A DNA stretch of 64,000 nucleotides from Xiphydria camelus (GCA_963678675.1 OY783194.1:11802451-11866450); one strand, 5' to 3'; counted from the first letter of the stretch, positions 42,299 through 54,104 are shown. Program-made: numbers and translations. Notes: generated by a model from the letters alone, not told the origin.

Positions 42299-44040
42299 TG
42301 TTCGGTCGCCGCGCGGTATTGGGATCTGACATGGGGGAGGAGCTTAGTTCGAAAAATCCAATATGGCCGAAATGAGTATACTACTGATACAGAGTCTTAT
42401 GGGAGTGAAGTCATTATTTATTGTTTTGGCACGCGCAGGGCTCCGCGAATCCTTCCCAACTTTCACTAGACTCGCGGGAGGACATGAGCACCCTTTGCCT
42501 TCCCTTATCGTCCAGGGTTGACCTCCCATAAATATAAATTCAGCCTTCGAGACGCGCATATGCCTGTCCCTGGACGGGCGCATCACGGAACGTCGACGTA
42601 TCTGCGCGCAACCCCGGAGTCTTTTTCACGTTTTTACTCTTCCACTTTCCCGGCAGTCGTGAAAAATTCGTTATCGTGTTCGTATCTCCTCCTGCTCCTC
42701 ACTTGCGCAAGCATCGCACTCATTCTAAGTGTTCCCGGACATTCGTTATTAACCCGAAAATAAAATCTACGTATTTACCAAACTACAACCCTCTCTCTCC
42801 AGTTTCTTCGCTTCTGTCTACTCCTTCGTCGCAACAGCATTCTTTCCTGGATTCCGATTCCATTCCCTTTCTCTCCTCAAACTATTTTATGTTTGGTCTT
42901 CCGAACATTTACGAATGGCTTTAACTATGAACGCGATTTGCTCTTGGGCAGGTATCTTACACCCTCCATTTTTCTATTAATTCAACATATGAATAAGGTA
43001 TAATTTTTTATAATATAATAATGTTCTGTTCGCTCCGAGGATTTTGAACGTACTGGACGCTCTTCGACTAGGAGCTTGTTGTATGACTTTTTTAGTTTTC
43101 TCTTACGATCGGAGGTGGGAGTGCTAACTACGCAACGCGAAGAAATTTCCAGGGAAATGCGGAAGGCAGGATTAAGTGTTGTAAATCCCGAGGAAACTCC
43201 AGTGCTCGGTTCCTATGTCCCGGCCGACGTACACGTACACGGGACCCTGTGGTATTGAGGAACTTTCCCGGATCTAATTTATGACTCAAAGGGTCCCAAG
43301 GAGTGTTGAATTTTTCCCTCGCACCGGTCTAGGGCCCAAATGCGAGAAGCATTTGGGCGAATACGCGACATACATACATTAATCCAATGCCAGTCACTCG
43401 CTAACCCACTAAACGGTATACTAGGAATAGTTTTACTTCTCGCCACCAGACGGCGTATCGAGACATGTCACACAGATCCCAATATTAAATCGAACCTCCT
43501 CGGGGTTGCAAGGCCCGAGGACACTTTGCGTGACGCGACTGATTTCCCGAAACTACCGGAAGGTAACGTTCCAACCTATCGGCTAGTTTATTAATGATTA
43601 TCACTGTATTTACGGTACTAAAAAGAATATATACATATATATTTACAGATAAGAAATACAGATTACAGTGTGGGGACCGACTAGCGATCCCGCACTAGGG
43701 AGAAATGGAGAGACAAGAAAGGACGCAGTGTACGAAGAAAGTCTCGTGCTTTATTCGTCTCGTCTACTCCTCTACAGCTCTACTACGAACGATGAGTAGC
43801 CGCGAACGGCTAATGCGAATAGTGAGTGTTCGTCGTGACCTTCGACCTAGTCGACTCGACGTCGCTAGGGAGGCGAAATCGATGATCCTGCGACGATGTA
43901 CGCTCGGCGATCGATGGCGATGAACTGACTGTTTGAGCTCGGCGAGCCGTCTTCTTGTACGGTGCTCGTCCCTTGCGCCGAGCCAATCAGAGCTCTCCTC
44001 GGTGTCGTCAGCGAGCGTCGTCAGCAGGCACGGTCGTCCG

Positions 44041-44290
44041 TGCGTCATCGGGAATTTTCATCGTGGAAAATTCCGATCCGACCGCTACCCCCGACGCGCT
44101 GGTCAGGTAGCCGGAATCGGTGCGTCGTCGAGGATTAACGTCCCAGTTAATCCCTGTCCGGCCGTTATTCCTGATACGCTAATCAGGTAGCCGGAATCGG
44201 TGCGTCTTCGAGGATTAACGTCCCGGTTAATCCCTGTCCGGCCGTTCCCCATGACACGCTAGTCAGGTAGCCGGAATCGGTGCGGATGCG
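44041..44290. repeat. 80-bp tandem units, each with two small hairpins
   Basis: GGTAGCCGGAATCGGTGCG recurs at 44106, 44186 and 44266, an 80-bp period, with a more divergent unit at the left. Each unit holds one stem with changing arms (GGAATTTTC / GAAAATTCC, then GGATTAAC / GTTAATCC). A second stem reads TGAT / ATCA in one unit and TGAC / GTCA in another around an ACGCTA loop. Arm changes are compensated, so pairing appears conserved. It lies just past the pol stop codon in the element's orientation. Confidence 0.8.
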
Positions 44291-44335
44291 CGTGACTCAG
44301 GCGCCACAGCACCCCCCTGCCAGTGATTGGGCCAA

Positions 44336-47095
44336 TCACGAGAATCCAGCTTGGAACTTGTCTGCGAAGCGGACTCGTCGGCCTGACCGTGTGCGATGGT
44401 GGGTGTCCGCTCCCTGGGCGGGTGGTGGGTCTGCGGGGTCCTCCCGCTCCTCCGAAGTTGTCGCATCCTCTCTCTCGGTTGGATGGTTGGTGACGTCCTC
44501 AGCCAATATGTAGGCTGGTTTCAGCCGGTCAATGGTCATAGTGACGTCCTTGTCTCTGATGTTGACAACGAACGTCCTGGCCTCGCGTCTCACGACCTTG
44601 AAGGGGCCGTCGTACGGTCGCTGCAGGGGTTCTTTCGGCCCATCGTGACGGACGAATACGTGACTCGCTGTTGCGAGGTCCTTGAATACGAACGTCTTCT
44701 TCTCGCCGTGGTGTGATCTGCTGACCGGTCGTATGTCCTGGAAGTGTTGTCGCAACTCCTTCAGGTAGTCTGCCACGTCGTCGTCGTTGCTCCTTTTGGG
44801 TTGCGCCCCCAAGAACTCTCCAGGTATTCTGAGCGGTTCGCCGTAGACTAATTCTGCCGCGGTTGCCTGAAGATCTTCCTTCCATGCGGAGCGAATCCCT
44901 AGTAGGACGGTTGGAAGAACGGTGGTCCACCTTCGGTTTTCGTGGCATTTGATGGCTGCCTTCAGCTGTCGGTGTAGACGTTCTACCATGCCGTTGGCTG
45001 CCGGGTGGTATGCTGTCGTTCGCAAGTGAGTCGTACCGGTCACGCGATTTAAGTGTTTAAACAAATGCGACTCGAATTGCCTCCCTTGGTCCGTGGTAAC
45101 TCGTAGCGGTACCCCGAACCGGGCGATCCAGTTGGAGTAGAAAGCTTCGGCGACTGTGCTGGCTTCCTGGTCCTCCAGTGGGATGGCCTCTGGCCAGCGG
45201 GTAAACCTGTCGACGCAAGTAAGGCAGTATCTTTTTCCTTCCGAAAGTGGCATAACCACGATATCCAAGTGGACGTGTTCAAAACGTCCGGAAGGTTTAG
45301 CGAAAGTTCCCAGCGGAGCGGATACGTGACGCGTGATTTTCGATTGTTGGCATTGTTGACAGCTCCGTGTCCACTCCTTGCAATCCGCCTTGACCGATGG
45401 CCAAACGTAGCGTTGCGTTACTAGCTTGGTCGTTGCCTTGATGCCAGGATGCGATAGTTGATGCACCGACTGGAATGCCGCGCGGCGGAATGGTGTGGAG
45501 ATGAATGGTCGTACGTATGCCGTGGATGTGTCGCAGAAGACCGCTACGCTTATTCCCGGAATCTGCACTTGCTTGAGTTGCAAGGCTGATCCTTCGCGTA
45601 GGAGTGTCTTCAGTTCTTCGTCGCCTGCCTGCGATGCTGCCAGTGCTTCGTAGTCGAGGGAACTGCTTAACTCTTCTATTCTCGACAACGAATCCGCGTC
45701 TACGTTATCCTTGCCGGAGATATGCTGGATGTCTGTCGAGAATTGGCCGATGAGATCTAAGTACCGAAATTGCCTGGGCGAGCATTTCTCCGGTTTTTGT
45801 CGAAATGCGAACGTTAACGGTTTATGATCCGTGTATATCGTGAATCGATATCCTTCCAAACAGTGACGGAAACGCTTGACAGCCGCGTAGACTGCCAGTA
45901 ACTCCCGGTCGTAGGCACTGTATTTTTTCTGCGCTGTCGACAAAGCTTTCGTGAAGAAAGCTAGTGGTTGCCATGCGTCTTTCACATATTGCTGCAGTGT
46001 AGCGCCTATTGCGAAATCCGAGGCGTCGACCATTACCGAAAGTGTGGCTCCAGGTTGAGGGTGTGCGAGCATCGCGGCATTCGCGAGTCCTCGCTTCGTC
46101 TCCTCGAAGGCGGCCTCCGTGTCTGGACTCCAGACGATTGGAGAATCGCCTTTGATTTTCGGTCCTTTGAGAAGGCCGTTGAGGGGCTGTTGCAGCTCCG
46201 CGGCTCTAGGTATGAAACGACGATAAAAGTTTAACATACCCAGGAACCTGCGCAGTTGGCGGACTGTTTTCGGTTTCGGGAAATTCGTAATAGCCTGTAC
46301 TCGTTCCTCCAAGGGCGTCGTGCCGTTGCCGTCGACCTCGTACCCGAGAAACTGCACCTTTTGCGCGCCGAAGACACACTTTGCGGAGTTGATGACAAGG
46401 CCAAATTCCTTAAACCGTTCGAAGAGTGTCCGCAGATGCCGGTGATGCTCCTCTTCATCCCTAGATGCTACTAGGACGTCGTCTATGTAAGCGTAGCAAA
46501 AGTCCAACCCCCGCAGGACGTGGTCGATAAAACGTTGGAATGTTTGCGCGGCGTTTCGAAGTCCGAAGGGCATCCTAGGGAATTCGAACAGTCCGAACGG
46601 TGTGGTTATCGCCGTTTTCGCCACATCTTCCGTCGCTACGGGGATTTGGTGGTACGCCCGGACCAGGTCGATGGTCGAGAAGATTTTCCTTCCGTGGAGA
46701 GATTGCGCGAAGTCTTCTATGTGCGGAACTGGATATCGATCGGGTACGGTTCGCGCATTGAGTGCACGATAGTCCCCGCACGGTCTCCACTCGCCGGACT
46801 TCTTCGCAACCAGATGCAGAGCAGATGCCCATGGACTGCTGGATGGTCGGATGATTCCTTGCTGCAGCATGACGTCGAACTCAGTTTTTGCTGAGCGTAA
46901 TCGGTCCGGCGCTAGCCTTCGAGGCCTGCAGGATACGGGCGCGCCTGCTGGCGTCGTTATGTGGTGCGCCACGTCATGCTTGATGGTTTCACGTTCGATC
47001 CCTGCCGGTCGAGTTAGGTCGGGGTATTCGGCTAGCAACCGATGATATCCCGAACTACCTGAGATTGTTCTTATCGACGCCGTTTCTTCTGTCAC
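44336..47095 (-). CDS. Ty3/gypsy Pol, 919 codons, open frame without Gag or protease
   Basis: Reverse transcriptase occupies ~60-240, with YIDD at 203-206 and MPFGLRNA before it. RNase H is at ~340-475 ([23 protein letters not shown]). The integrase finger (H-H-C-C) is at ~545-583. The integrase core has LDIVV (D611), TTDQG (D669) and GMVERLHRQ (E705), and the C-terminal domain ends in a Pro/Glu-rich tail. All catalytic residues are present and no stop interrupts the frame. The first codon is probably GTG, immediately after GC-rich repeat sequence, so the N-terminus is truncated. RT, RNase H and integrase could be functional if made as part of a larger protein. Confidence 0.9.
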   Translation of the reverse strand: MTEETASIRTISGSSGYHRLLAEYPDLTRPAGIERETIKHDVAHHITTPAGAPVSCRPRRLAPDRLRSAKTEFDVMLQQGIIRPSSSPWASALHLVAKKSGEWRPCGDYRALNARTVPDRYPVPHIEDFAQSLHGRKIFSTIDLVRAYHQIPVATEDVAKTAITTPFGLFEFPRMPFGLRNAAQTFQRFIDHVLRGLDFCYAYIDDVLVASRDEEEHHRHLRTLFERFKEFGLVINSAKCVFGAQKVQFLGYEVDGNGTTPLEERVQAITNFPKPKTVRQLRRFLGMLNFYRRFIPRAAELQQPLNGLLKGPKIKGDSPIVWSPDTEAAFEETKRGLANAAMLAHPQPGATLSVMVDASDFAIGATLQQYVKDAWQPLAFFTKALSTAQKKYSAYDRELLAVYAAVKRFRHCLEGYRFTIYTDHKPLTFAFRQKPEKCSPRQFRYLDLIGQFSTDIQHISGKDNVDADSLSRIEELSSSLDYEALAASQAGDEELKTLLREGSALQLKQVQIPGISVAVFCDTSTAYVRPFISTPFRRAAFQSVHQLSHPGIKATTKLVTQRYVWPSVKADCKEWTRSCQQCQQSKITRHVSAPLGTFAKPSGRFEHVHLDIVVMPLSEGKRYCLTCVDRFTRWPEAIPLEDQEASTVAEAFYSNWIARFGVPLRVTTDQGRQFESHLFKHLNRVTGTTHLRTTAYHPAANGMVERLHRQLKAAIKCHENRRWTTVLPTVLLGIRSAWKEDLQATAAELVYGEPLRIPGEFLGAQPKRSNDDDVADYLKELRQHFQDIRPVSRSHHGEKKTFVFKDLATASHVFVRHDGPKEPLQRPYDGPFKVVRREARTFVVNIRDKDVTMTIDRLKPAYILAEDVTNHPTEREDATTSEEREDPADPPPAQGADTHHRTRSGRRVRFADKFQAGFS

Positions 47096-47369
47096 GGCGA
47101 CGCGTCGCGTCGGGTCGCGTCGGGTCGCGTTGGGGTGCGTCTAAGCCCGGCGATTATTACCTGAATGTCCATAAATTTTACGACATGCCCGGCGATGCTC
47201 GGCAATTCTTACCTGAATGTCAGTAAATTTTACGTCACGGCTCGGTGACGCTTCGCGATGGATGGTGGCATCGCCCACTTTTCCGGCGGCAACCGACAGA
47301 TTCGGACTTGAATGTCCGTAAATTTTATAAAATATATTATAATCAGACGGTATCTAGCAGTGCAACAAG

Positions 47370-47717
47370 ATGTACGACGGCAGCAGTAGTTCTAATGAGG
47401 AAATTGCTTTTATGGTAGCATTGATGTCAGAGAGAAATAGAAAGAAGAGAATATGGATCCATCCTATCAATAAAAAACGTGCACTCAAAAAAATTTGGGC
47501 ACAACTAGAAAATTATAGTAATCGCAGTGATAATTTTCTTCGCCATAGCAAGAATTCTTGCTACGCTAGCAATATTTGTCTAGTTGTGTCTGAGGCAGCT
47601 AGAAATATAGCTGGATTAGCTAAATACTTTTTTCAGTGTGCCAGTCTTGGAGAATTCGCCCGTCTAGTCGCAATATTAACTACGAGGTATTTCGATCGCT
47701 ATGATAGTGAGTGGTAA
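47370..47717 (+). CDS. ORF of 115 codons, unknown, possible Harbinger-like N-terminus
   Basis: An ATG-to-stop frame opposite in direction to pol. An early KKRIWIHPINKKR block resembles the basic (R/K)xWxHPxNxKR segment at the start of PIF/Harbinger transposases, but the rest is not recognised and no catalytic residues are present. It ends just before a terminal-like box at about 47725-47757. It might be a leftover piece of another DNA transposon captured in the insertion. Function is unknown. Confidence 0.3.
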   Translation: MYDGSSSSNEEIAFMVALMSERNRKKRIWIHPINKKRALKKIWAQLENYSNRSDNFLRHSKNSCYASNICLVVSEAARNIAGLAKYFFQCASLGEFARLVAILTTRYFDRYDSEW

Positions 47718-47819
47718 GAATCGATATTCCGAATTTCGTCTATTGTGTGACGGACAAAGACGACCCGTCTTTATGACCGTCCCGTCGGGACGCGTCGTTT
47801 GACGCCAAGGATTCGAAGG

Positions 47820-48085
47820 GAAGAATCCCCGTCCTCGACGCGACGCGACGCGACGCGACGCGCCGCTCTAGTGTGCGGTAGTATATTCATTTGTATGTAT
47901 TTTATCCAGTCGGTATTTTGACGCGACGCGACGCGAAGAGCCGCTCTGGGCAAGAACCCCGTCTCTGACGCGACGCGACGCGCCGCGCCGCGCCACTCTA
48001 GTGTGCGGTAGTACATTTATTTGTATGTATTTTATCCAGTCGGTATTTTGACGCGCCGCGACGCGACGCCCTAGTGTGCGGTAAC
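47820..48085. repeat. GACGC-rich tandem repeats
   Basis: Two ~120-bp units each contain CTCTAGTGTGCGGTAGTA, TTTGTATGTATTTTATCC and runs of GACGC. A third partial unit follows to about 48085. A similar CGCGTCGGGT run sits at 47101-47140 beside the start of pol. Confidence 0.75.
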
Positions 48086-48281
48086 CTTTATGCGTCGAGC
48101 TCCGTACCGCACCTACCTTCCAGGAGGAGCTAGAACCCGGGTTGTTTACCGTCGGCGCATTGCCGAAATAGACCCTCTCCTCGAAGGTAGGATTAACGGT
48201 AGATGGGCGATGGTACCGATCGGTACGCTAATAGGCGTACGGACGGAATATTCGGGGTCCCGTCGATCGCGCGACGGAACA

Positions 48282-48286
48282 AATAG
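48282..48286. repeat. Target-site duplication AATAG, right copy
   Basis: Partner of 42294-42298. Confidence 0.75.
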
Positions 48287-49420
48287 CACGTTGGTTATAT
48301 TTTTTGTTCCAGGTTCAAAAGATATTTTAGGCGGCCATAATTTTCTTGTGTAGTGTTTTGTTCGAGCTCGACTATCTCACTCACACAAAGAACAGCAGTA
48401 TTTTGTATAGCCTTGCTGCATACCCAGCAAAATCGCAACGACTTTTAGGTCTCCACAAATTTGCCATTCATATTTTTTATATTGTATATTTTCTAGTGAC
48501 AACTTCATGTTACTATAAGTTTCTTTCATGTAAATGGCATGACCAATTGGAATTGATGGAAGCTGGTTTCCATTGTGGAGTAGCACAGCTTGTAGACTTA
48601 ATTTTGACGAATCAATAAAAAGTCGCCATTCTAGAGGAACATGAAATGATGTTTAAGGCATTCATTAAACCATCAATGTTTTTACAGGCAACCAAAGTAC
48701 TTTCCATTTTAAAAAATATAGTCAAGTTTTTCTGGCGACTTCTATAATCAGAGACTTTGACTTTGTCTTCCAATAAATTCCACTGTTGCAAGCGAGAGGC
48801 TAACAGCTCTGCTTTTTCATTATATAAATCTAAATCTCTTATGAGATCGCTTAGCTCCCTTGGTTAATTTTGTGTGGTTCCGCACTGCACACATCAGGTA
48901 GGAAATCCGGATCCCTTGACGTCGATGGCTGTGTTATATCATCGGATACATAATTATCTGAATCTTCATCAGAGTCAAGATTGTATTCCTTTGGTGGATT
49001 AGGAATAGGCAATTCATTACTATGAGGAACTGGACGAATAGCTGATGGTAAACTTGGATATTTAAGACTACCTTTTTCTTTTTGGTAATACCTTTTTGGA
49101 TAGGCGGTACTAAACAGAAATAACAGTCTGTAACATGGTTTTTAGGTTCCAAATCATAGGAACACCAAAAGCCATTGAACGTCCTTTTCCGGTTAATCAA
49201 TTACGAAGATTGTTTGCACAATTACGACAACATATGTGAGGTGCCCACAAGAAGCCTTGATTGCCAATTTTGCAACTAAAATACAGGTGGTATCCTTTTT
49301 GTATTAAAGGAGTAATCCTATATTTTTGACTAGCAAAAGTCACTTCACCACAAATATAACAAAAGTTATCTGGTTTGTTTACACAGTCGCGGGGTATATT
49401 GCACTGAATCAGTCACGAAG
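48287..49420 (-). pseudogene. Unclassified transposase-like protein, copy 2, N-terminal and central part
   Basis: The minus strand encodes DNFCYICGE, then further Cys pairs (ICCRNC, DCYFC), a Pro/Asp-rich linker (DSDEDSDNYVSD), a helical segment ELSDLIRDLDL, FIDSSK and CGDLK. The Asp positions match copy 1. Breaks include frameshifts near 49130, 48865 and 48640, and a TGA stop at about 48380. The sequence joins logically to 42293. It is more decayed than copy 1, so it is probably older. Confidence 0.65.
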
Positions 49421-49759
49421 TCACAACACAACGGATGCTTATATAAACCACTCAAAAGTTGAAACAGAACTAAATGAGAGTTAGAAAACTCAAATTCTTA
49501 AATACCAAAATAAAGTTAAACGATTCTTGGAAAAGTAAACACAACTTTACCTGTGTTTATTGCCGAGTCGGTCCTAATAAGATTAACTACATATATACCA
49601 GGTATCTACCCCTCATTATCTGTATCAAGAAAACTAGAGCTACTCTGGGTTTCTCCGTACCGGATTATCAATTCTAATAATAAAGAGTTCCTAAGAATTG
49701 GCTATTTTCATCCCAGATACATGTTGGCTCTAGGCCAGTGTAACCGGATGGACTGATGG
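49421..49759. other. Spacer, no gene recognised
   Basis: Short AT-rich sequence right of gene copy 2. No inverted partner of the foldback's end was found here, so the element's right terminus is unresolved. Confidence 0.4.
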
Positions 49760-49967
49760 AGTCCAGGAATTCCTGTATTTTTCTATCTACTTGTAGGTTG
49801 TCAATTACGATTGGATCATTATTAATCCACGAGTTTTTAAATATTTTACACTGATTCCATACATAATTGAGATTTCTCCTAATATCAATGTTACCAGCAA
49901 AATCCTTGAAAGAGGGTCGCTTCTTTTGCCTAAATGTCCTTCAAGCTGCTGAGCAGACTCTTCTGTG

Positions 49968-51080
49968 CTAGAAATAATCAGACTCTAACCTGGTATAGCT
50001 CAACCTCTTGAATGCAGCTCTGCGTAACCTCTTCACCTTATCGCACTCTTCATTCCACGAGTACACAGGATTTCTGTGAATGGAGGAAGGAACAGTTTTC
50101 TTCGCTTGAGTGAATTCTTTGACCTTTTCTGTAAGTAGGTTGATATAGAACTCGTATTTTTCAAGAGGAGAAAGAGAGTCGAATTCGGGTTCAAGGAATT
50201 TGTCATAAGATTTGTCAAGGGATTTTATTAAAGGGACCCAGTCCGTTCTCACAGACGTGAGCAACGCTTTTAACAAACTGCGCGTGCGTAGATCAGTTGC
50301 CAACGGTTTGTGACTGCTCTACGAACAAGGCTAATTACTTTTTAACGTAAATACGTTTTTCGATTGACGAATATATATCGGAAAGTGGTCTGACCCCCAA
50401 GTCTCACCATGTACGTTAATTTTTAGTTTATCGCTTAAAGAAGGAGAAGTAAGAACCGGATCAATGTTGGATTGAGATCTTTGGTCATGACGTGTGATTG
50501 TATCTGTGTTTTGTAATATTATGTTCTCAGAGATAATCGAATTAATTAAACGTTCCCCATTTGTATCACAATTCGAGCAGTTCCAAGCCGAGTTGTGTGC
50601 GTTGAGGTCACCTAGTATAAGGAATGGGGGAGAAGAATTGCAAAGAGAGATGATACTATCCTGTTGAGATTAAGACAAGTTAGAACCCGGAGGTCTGTAA
50701 ACAACAGAAAGATTGAAAGTTGGGTTAGTATTAGTTATTTTGAATTGAGCTATTTCAGCGATTCGATTTGGAACCGAGTCGTTTTCAATCTTAATGTAAG
50801 TGATGTTTTTTTTTGAAAGCAAGTAATATGCCCCCTCTGGGGCCATAATCTCTGTCTTGTCTGTCTGTATATATTTTAAACCCTGTAAGTCTTATATCAT
50901 GCGTGAGTGTTTCGCATAAATGAGTTTTAACACAAATAATGATGCTTATGTCTTTTGCCACTTGTTGAAGTTCTGGAAGGCGGAGGAGTAAGCTTCGGTA
51001 GTTCCAATAGAAGATTTTTAGGCCACCGTGTTGTTGTGAAATATTTTCCTGTGTAGAACTGAAGGCGATGTCTTTTGGAA
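49968..51080 (-). pseudogene. Jockey-type ORF2, AP-endonuclease part
   Basis: The endonuclease begins LKIFYWNYRSL (the Asn of the WN motif), then LILGDLNAHN (GDxNAH motif), then WGSDHFPI (SDH motif). These are the catalytic signatures of AP-type LINE endonucleases, which nick target DNA. Two or more stops and frameshifts separate them. From 50303 an open 112-codon piece covers the linker before the RT. The RT itself is missing. Confidence 0.75.
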
Positions 51081-51097
51081 AGTGAGGTGGACTGTGT

Positions 51098-52139
51098 TTA
51101 TGGCTCCTTGGATTGAATGTCGAATTCTTCAGAGTCTGAAAGATCCTTCAACTCAGAGTGTGACTGACCTAGTCGGAAGCGGAGAGCTCGAATAAATTGT
51201 TTTGTCCCAGGGTCACTTGAGAGGCCCTGGGTTGTCTTCAACATATGGAAGAACCCCGTTGAATCCTCGGTGATGCTCCTAATGGGTGGTATGTCTGGGT
51301 AGTTAGTTTGTGATATTTCAAGAAAAGAAATCAGGACGTCGAGCGAGACTAGGTATTTGCCAGAGTTGCTTGAGAAGTGATTCGATGCGTCAGTTACCAG
51401 GGATCTTATATTAAACCTCTTGTATTTGGATGGGATCCACAATGCCGTGATTTTCTTCCTCTTCTTCTTGGGTAGTTTTTTAATTATGAAGGATGGGCCT
51501 TCTACTTCTAGAGAAGTAGGTTCTGATGAGTGTGGGGTGCCATCGGGACCTGCAGTTGAAATGGGTCTCGGCCGCTTTAGCTTTTCACGTTGTTGTTCCA
51601 TTTCTATTGAATCTGGCGAATCGGTATCAGCTGTTTGTGTATTGATAGTTGACGATGAATGGCTTTTAGCGAGAGGGCCTTGAGGTGAAGTATCATTATC
51701 AGTGTTGCTATTAGTTTGATGAAGGGAGGCAGGACCTTGAGTGTGGTCGGTTTTGTTGCGATTTTTTTGAATTAACGCTTTACACGAGGGAAAGTAACAA
51801 ATATGCCCCGTCGATCTGTTTTGGTTGGTAATGTCCGCTGGATTAATAATCTTGGCCAAAGCCAAAGTGTATTCGATGATTGAAATTCCTTCTACTGCTT
51901 TTACCACGATGCCGTGTTCTTTGGAGATTTTATACTGAGTTGAGTGAGCCGTTTGGGAGTACGACTTGGGAGTTGATGCTAGTGGAGCATCGGAGGTGAA
52001 GTTGTTTTCTACTGTGGTTCACAAATGATCGCCTGCTGGCGGAGTGGGGCTCGGGGGCCTCATTGTTGAAGACATGCCAGAAGAGTCCTCTGTGTAGTAT
52101 GCACAGTGACTCCTCGGAAGTCCCGTGAAGTATTTTCAC
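51098..52139 (-). pseudogene. Jockey-type ORF1 (Gag-like RNA-binding protein)
   Basis: The longest piece, 269 codons (51907-51098), starts with VKAVEGISIIEYTLALAKI. This resembles the PRE_C2HC/RRM-like region of Jockey ORF1 proteins, which bind the element's RNA. A Ser/Thr-rich and basic section follows. An upstream piece (52139-51930) in another frame carries the N-terminus. A frameshift near 51925 makes this a pseudogene. No CCHC knuckles were found. Confidence 0.6.
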
Positions 52140-52164
52140 TCAATTTGTCCCAATGAGCACCGAG

Positions 52165-52908
52165 AACTTTTCACTATTGACACGGGTAGATTCGTATTAA
52201 TCAGTAAGGTGACAAGCAACTTGTAAACACATCTGTTCTTCACAGATGTTCGAATGGAACTCACACTAGCAACTTCATATTACATTACAGCTATTGGAAA
52301 TGTGAATAGGAAGCCAGGTAGTTTATTAAATAAAAATTAAATCTTGTCTTGAGAGTAAAAGCAGAGTATTTATTCTTCGATGTCTTCACACTCTGATGGC
52401 TGTCTCTGAACTATTTTCAAAATCTGAGGGCATTGCAAAACCCCCCTTCGAAGGGACAGAGTCACACTGTACCCCAAGTGTACACCATATGTTCTGTACA
52501 CCATATGTGCCTGGTGGCCCGCTAGGCCCACCGGGTTTTCCCCGGTTACACAGTAATGGAACTTTTCCCGTTTGCGAAGTAATAAATTGTACTCTCTCAC
52601 CGTTCATTCGTGGTAATAAAGCATAGTCTCAAATTTAAAATTATAAATATCCAACATCGAGTAGTTTTTGCTTATTTCGATAACAGCAATATAGTTTTGT
52701 GACTGGTATAATATTAAATCAATGATTTGTTAATTGAGTAGCAGGAACGTATCGTGTTATATATTGTACTTGATACTATAAATGCACCGAATTTGCCGAA
52801 GTTTTATTTTTCTAATTATTCAATTCTATGGCTAACGACTTAATGAAACTAATTATACTTAATTAATTGAGTTCATAAGTAAATTTTTCATGTCTATGTT
52901 CATGAATA
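52165..52908. other. Spacer, no gene recognised
   Basis: A short direct repeat GTACACCATATGT occurs near 52478 and 52496. Open frames on both strands overlap and lack domains. Confidence 0.4.
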
Positions 52909-52910
52909 TA

Positions 52911-54054
52911 CAGGGTGAAGCAGGTTAAACGTCATTTTTTTTTGATATGGTCATAGAACAACAAGAAAAAAGTAGACTTTGATAAGAAAATTGGTTTCAA
53001 AAATGTTTCCTAACAAAGATACAGGGTGTCAAAGTTTCGGAAAAAAATTGTTTTCTAATCATAACTTCTAAACTACTCGATCGATTTCCATGAAATTTCG
53101 CACACAGACTAATGTAATACAGCTCTAAGTAATGATCAAATAATTTAAAGAAATTCTCCAGTGGCGTAGATACTGGGGGCCGGTACCCCCATTTCCCCCT
53201 CCCAATTTTCGGCGGCACTGAATATTTTGCAAAGAAAATTTAATTATTGGATTCCCCGTTTAATTTAGAGAAAAAATCACCCTTGCAAATTTTTAATTTG
53301 TGGCTTCGTTTTTGAGATATTTATTTTAATTTATAGGGTTGCGAGCAGGCCAAAACTAGGTTGAACGTCATTAATTATGATATGTGATAGAACAACAATA
53401 AAAAAGTAGACTTTCATAAGAAAATTTGTTTCAAAAATGTTTCCTGACAAAGATACAGGGTGTCAAAGTTTCGGAAAAAAATTGTTTTCTAATCATAACT
53501 TCTAAACTACTCGATCGATTTCCATGAAATTTCGCACACAGACTAATGTAATACAGCTCTAAGTAATGATCAAATAATTTAAAGAAATTCTCCAGTGGCG
53601 TAGATACTGGGGGCCGGTACCCCCATTTCCCCCTCCCAATTTTCGGCGGCACTGAATATTTTGCAAAGAAAATTTAATTATTGGATTCCCCGTTTAATTT
53701 AGAGAAAAAATCACCCTTGCAAATTTTTAATTTGTGGCTTCGTTTTTGAGATATTTATTTTAATTTATAGGGTTGCGAGCAGGCCAAAACTAGGTTGAAC
53801 GTCATTAATTATGATATGTGATAGAACAACAATAAAAAAGTAGACTTTCATAAGAAAATTTGTTTCAAAAATGTTTCCTGACAAAGATACAGGGTGTCAA
53901 AGTTTCGGGAAAAAATGGTTTTCTCATCATAACTTTGACACCCTGTATCTTTGGTAGGAAACATTTTTGAAAAAAATTTTCTTATGAAAGTCTACTTTTT
54001 TCTTGTTGTTCTATCATATATCATAATTAATGACGTTCAACCTGGTTCACCCTG
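52911..54054. mobile_element. Small DNA element with CAGGGTG ends and 434-bp internal tandem repeat
   Basis: The ends CAGGGTGAAGCAGGTT and, on the complement, CAGGGTGAACCAGGTT are bordered by TA (52909-52910 and 54055-54056). The interior is two full copies and one partial copy of a 434-bp unit (the segment at 52997-53218 is identical to 53431-53652), then an inverted portion near 53925-54050. No transposase is present. The TA flanks suggest a Tc1/mariner-type element. Confidence 0.8.
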
Positions 54055-54104
54055 TATAAACTGATGTAACATAAATACCCTAATGCCTCAATCGTGCTAA
54101 TACA

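Larger units (their letters stand above)
42299..48281 (-). mobile_element. Ty3/gypsy-type insertion, mosaic, LTRs not recognised
   Basis: The insertion begins TGTTCGGTCG and ends GCGACGGAACA, so it starts TG and ends CA, with AATAG on both sides. It contains an intact gypsy pol frame (44336-47095) but no Gag or protease, and I could not find two matching LTRs. The 1.2 kb right of pol holds an unrelated ORF and GACGC-rich repeats, while the left 2 kb is non-coding with CpG-rich tracts and a hairpin array. The whole may be a rearranged gypsy element or a gypsy fragment inside another insertion. Confidence 0.6.
49760..52160 (-). mobile_element. Jockey-like non-LTR retrotransposon relic
   Basis: Two consecutive minus-strand regions have the layout of Jockey-type LINEs: a Gag-like ORF1 (52139-51098) followed by an endonuclease (51080-50340) and the region after it (50303-49968). 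The RT core is not found, as the element stops near 49760. No poly(A) end is visible on this side. Confidence 0.75.

Noticed and set aside
52997..53652. Two identical 73-codon open frames
   Set aside because: They are identical because of the 434-bp tandem duplication; no domain is present.
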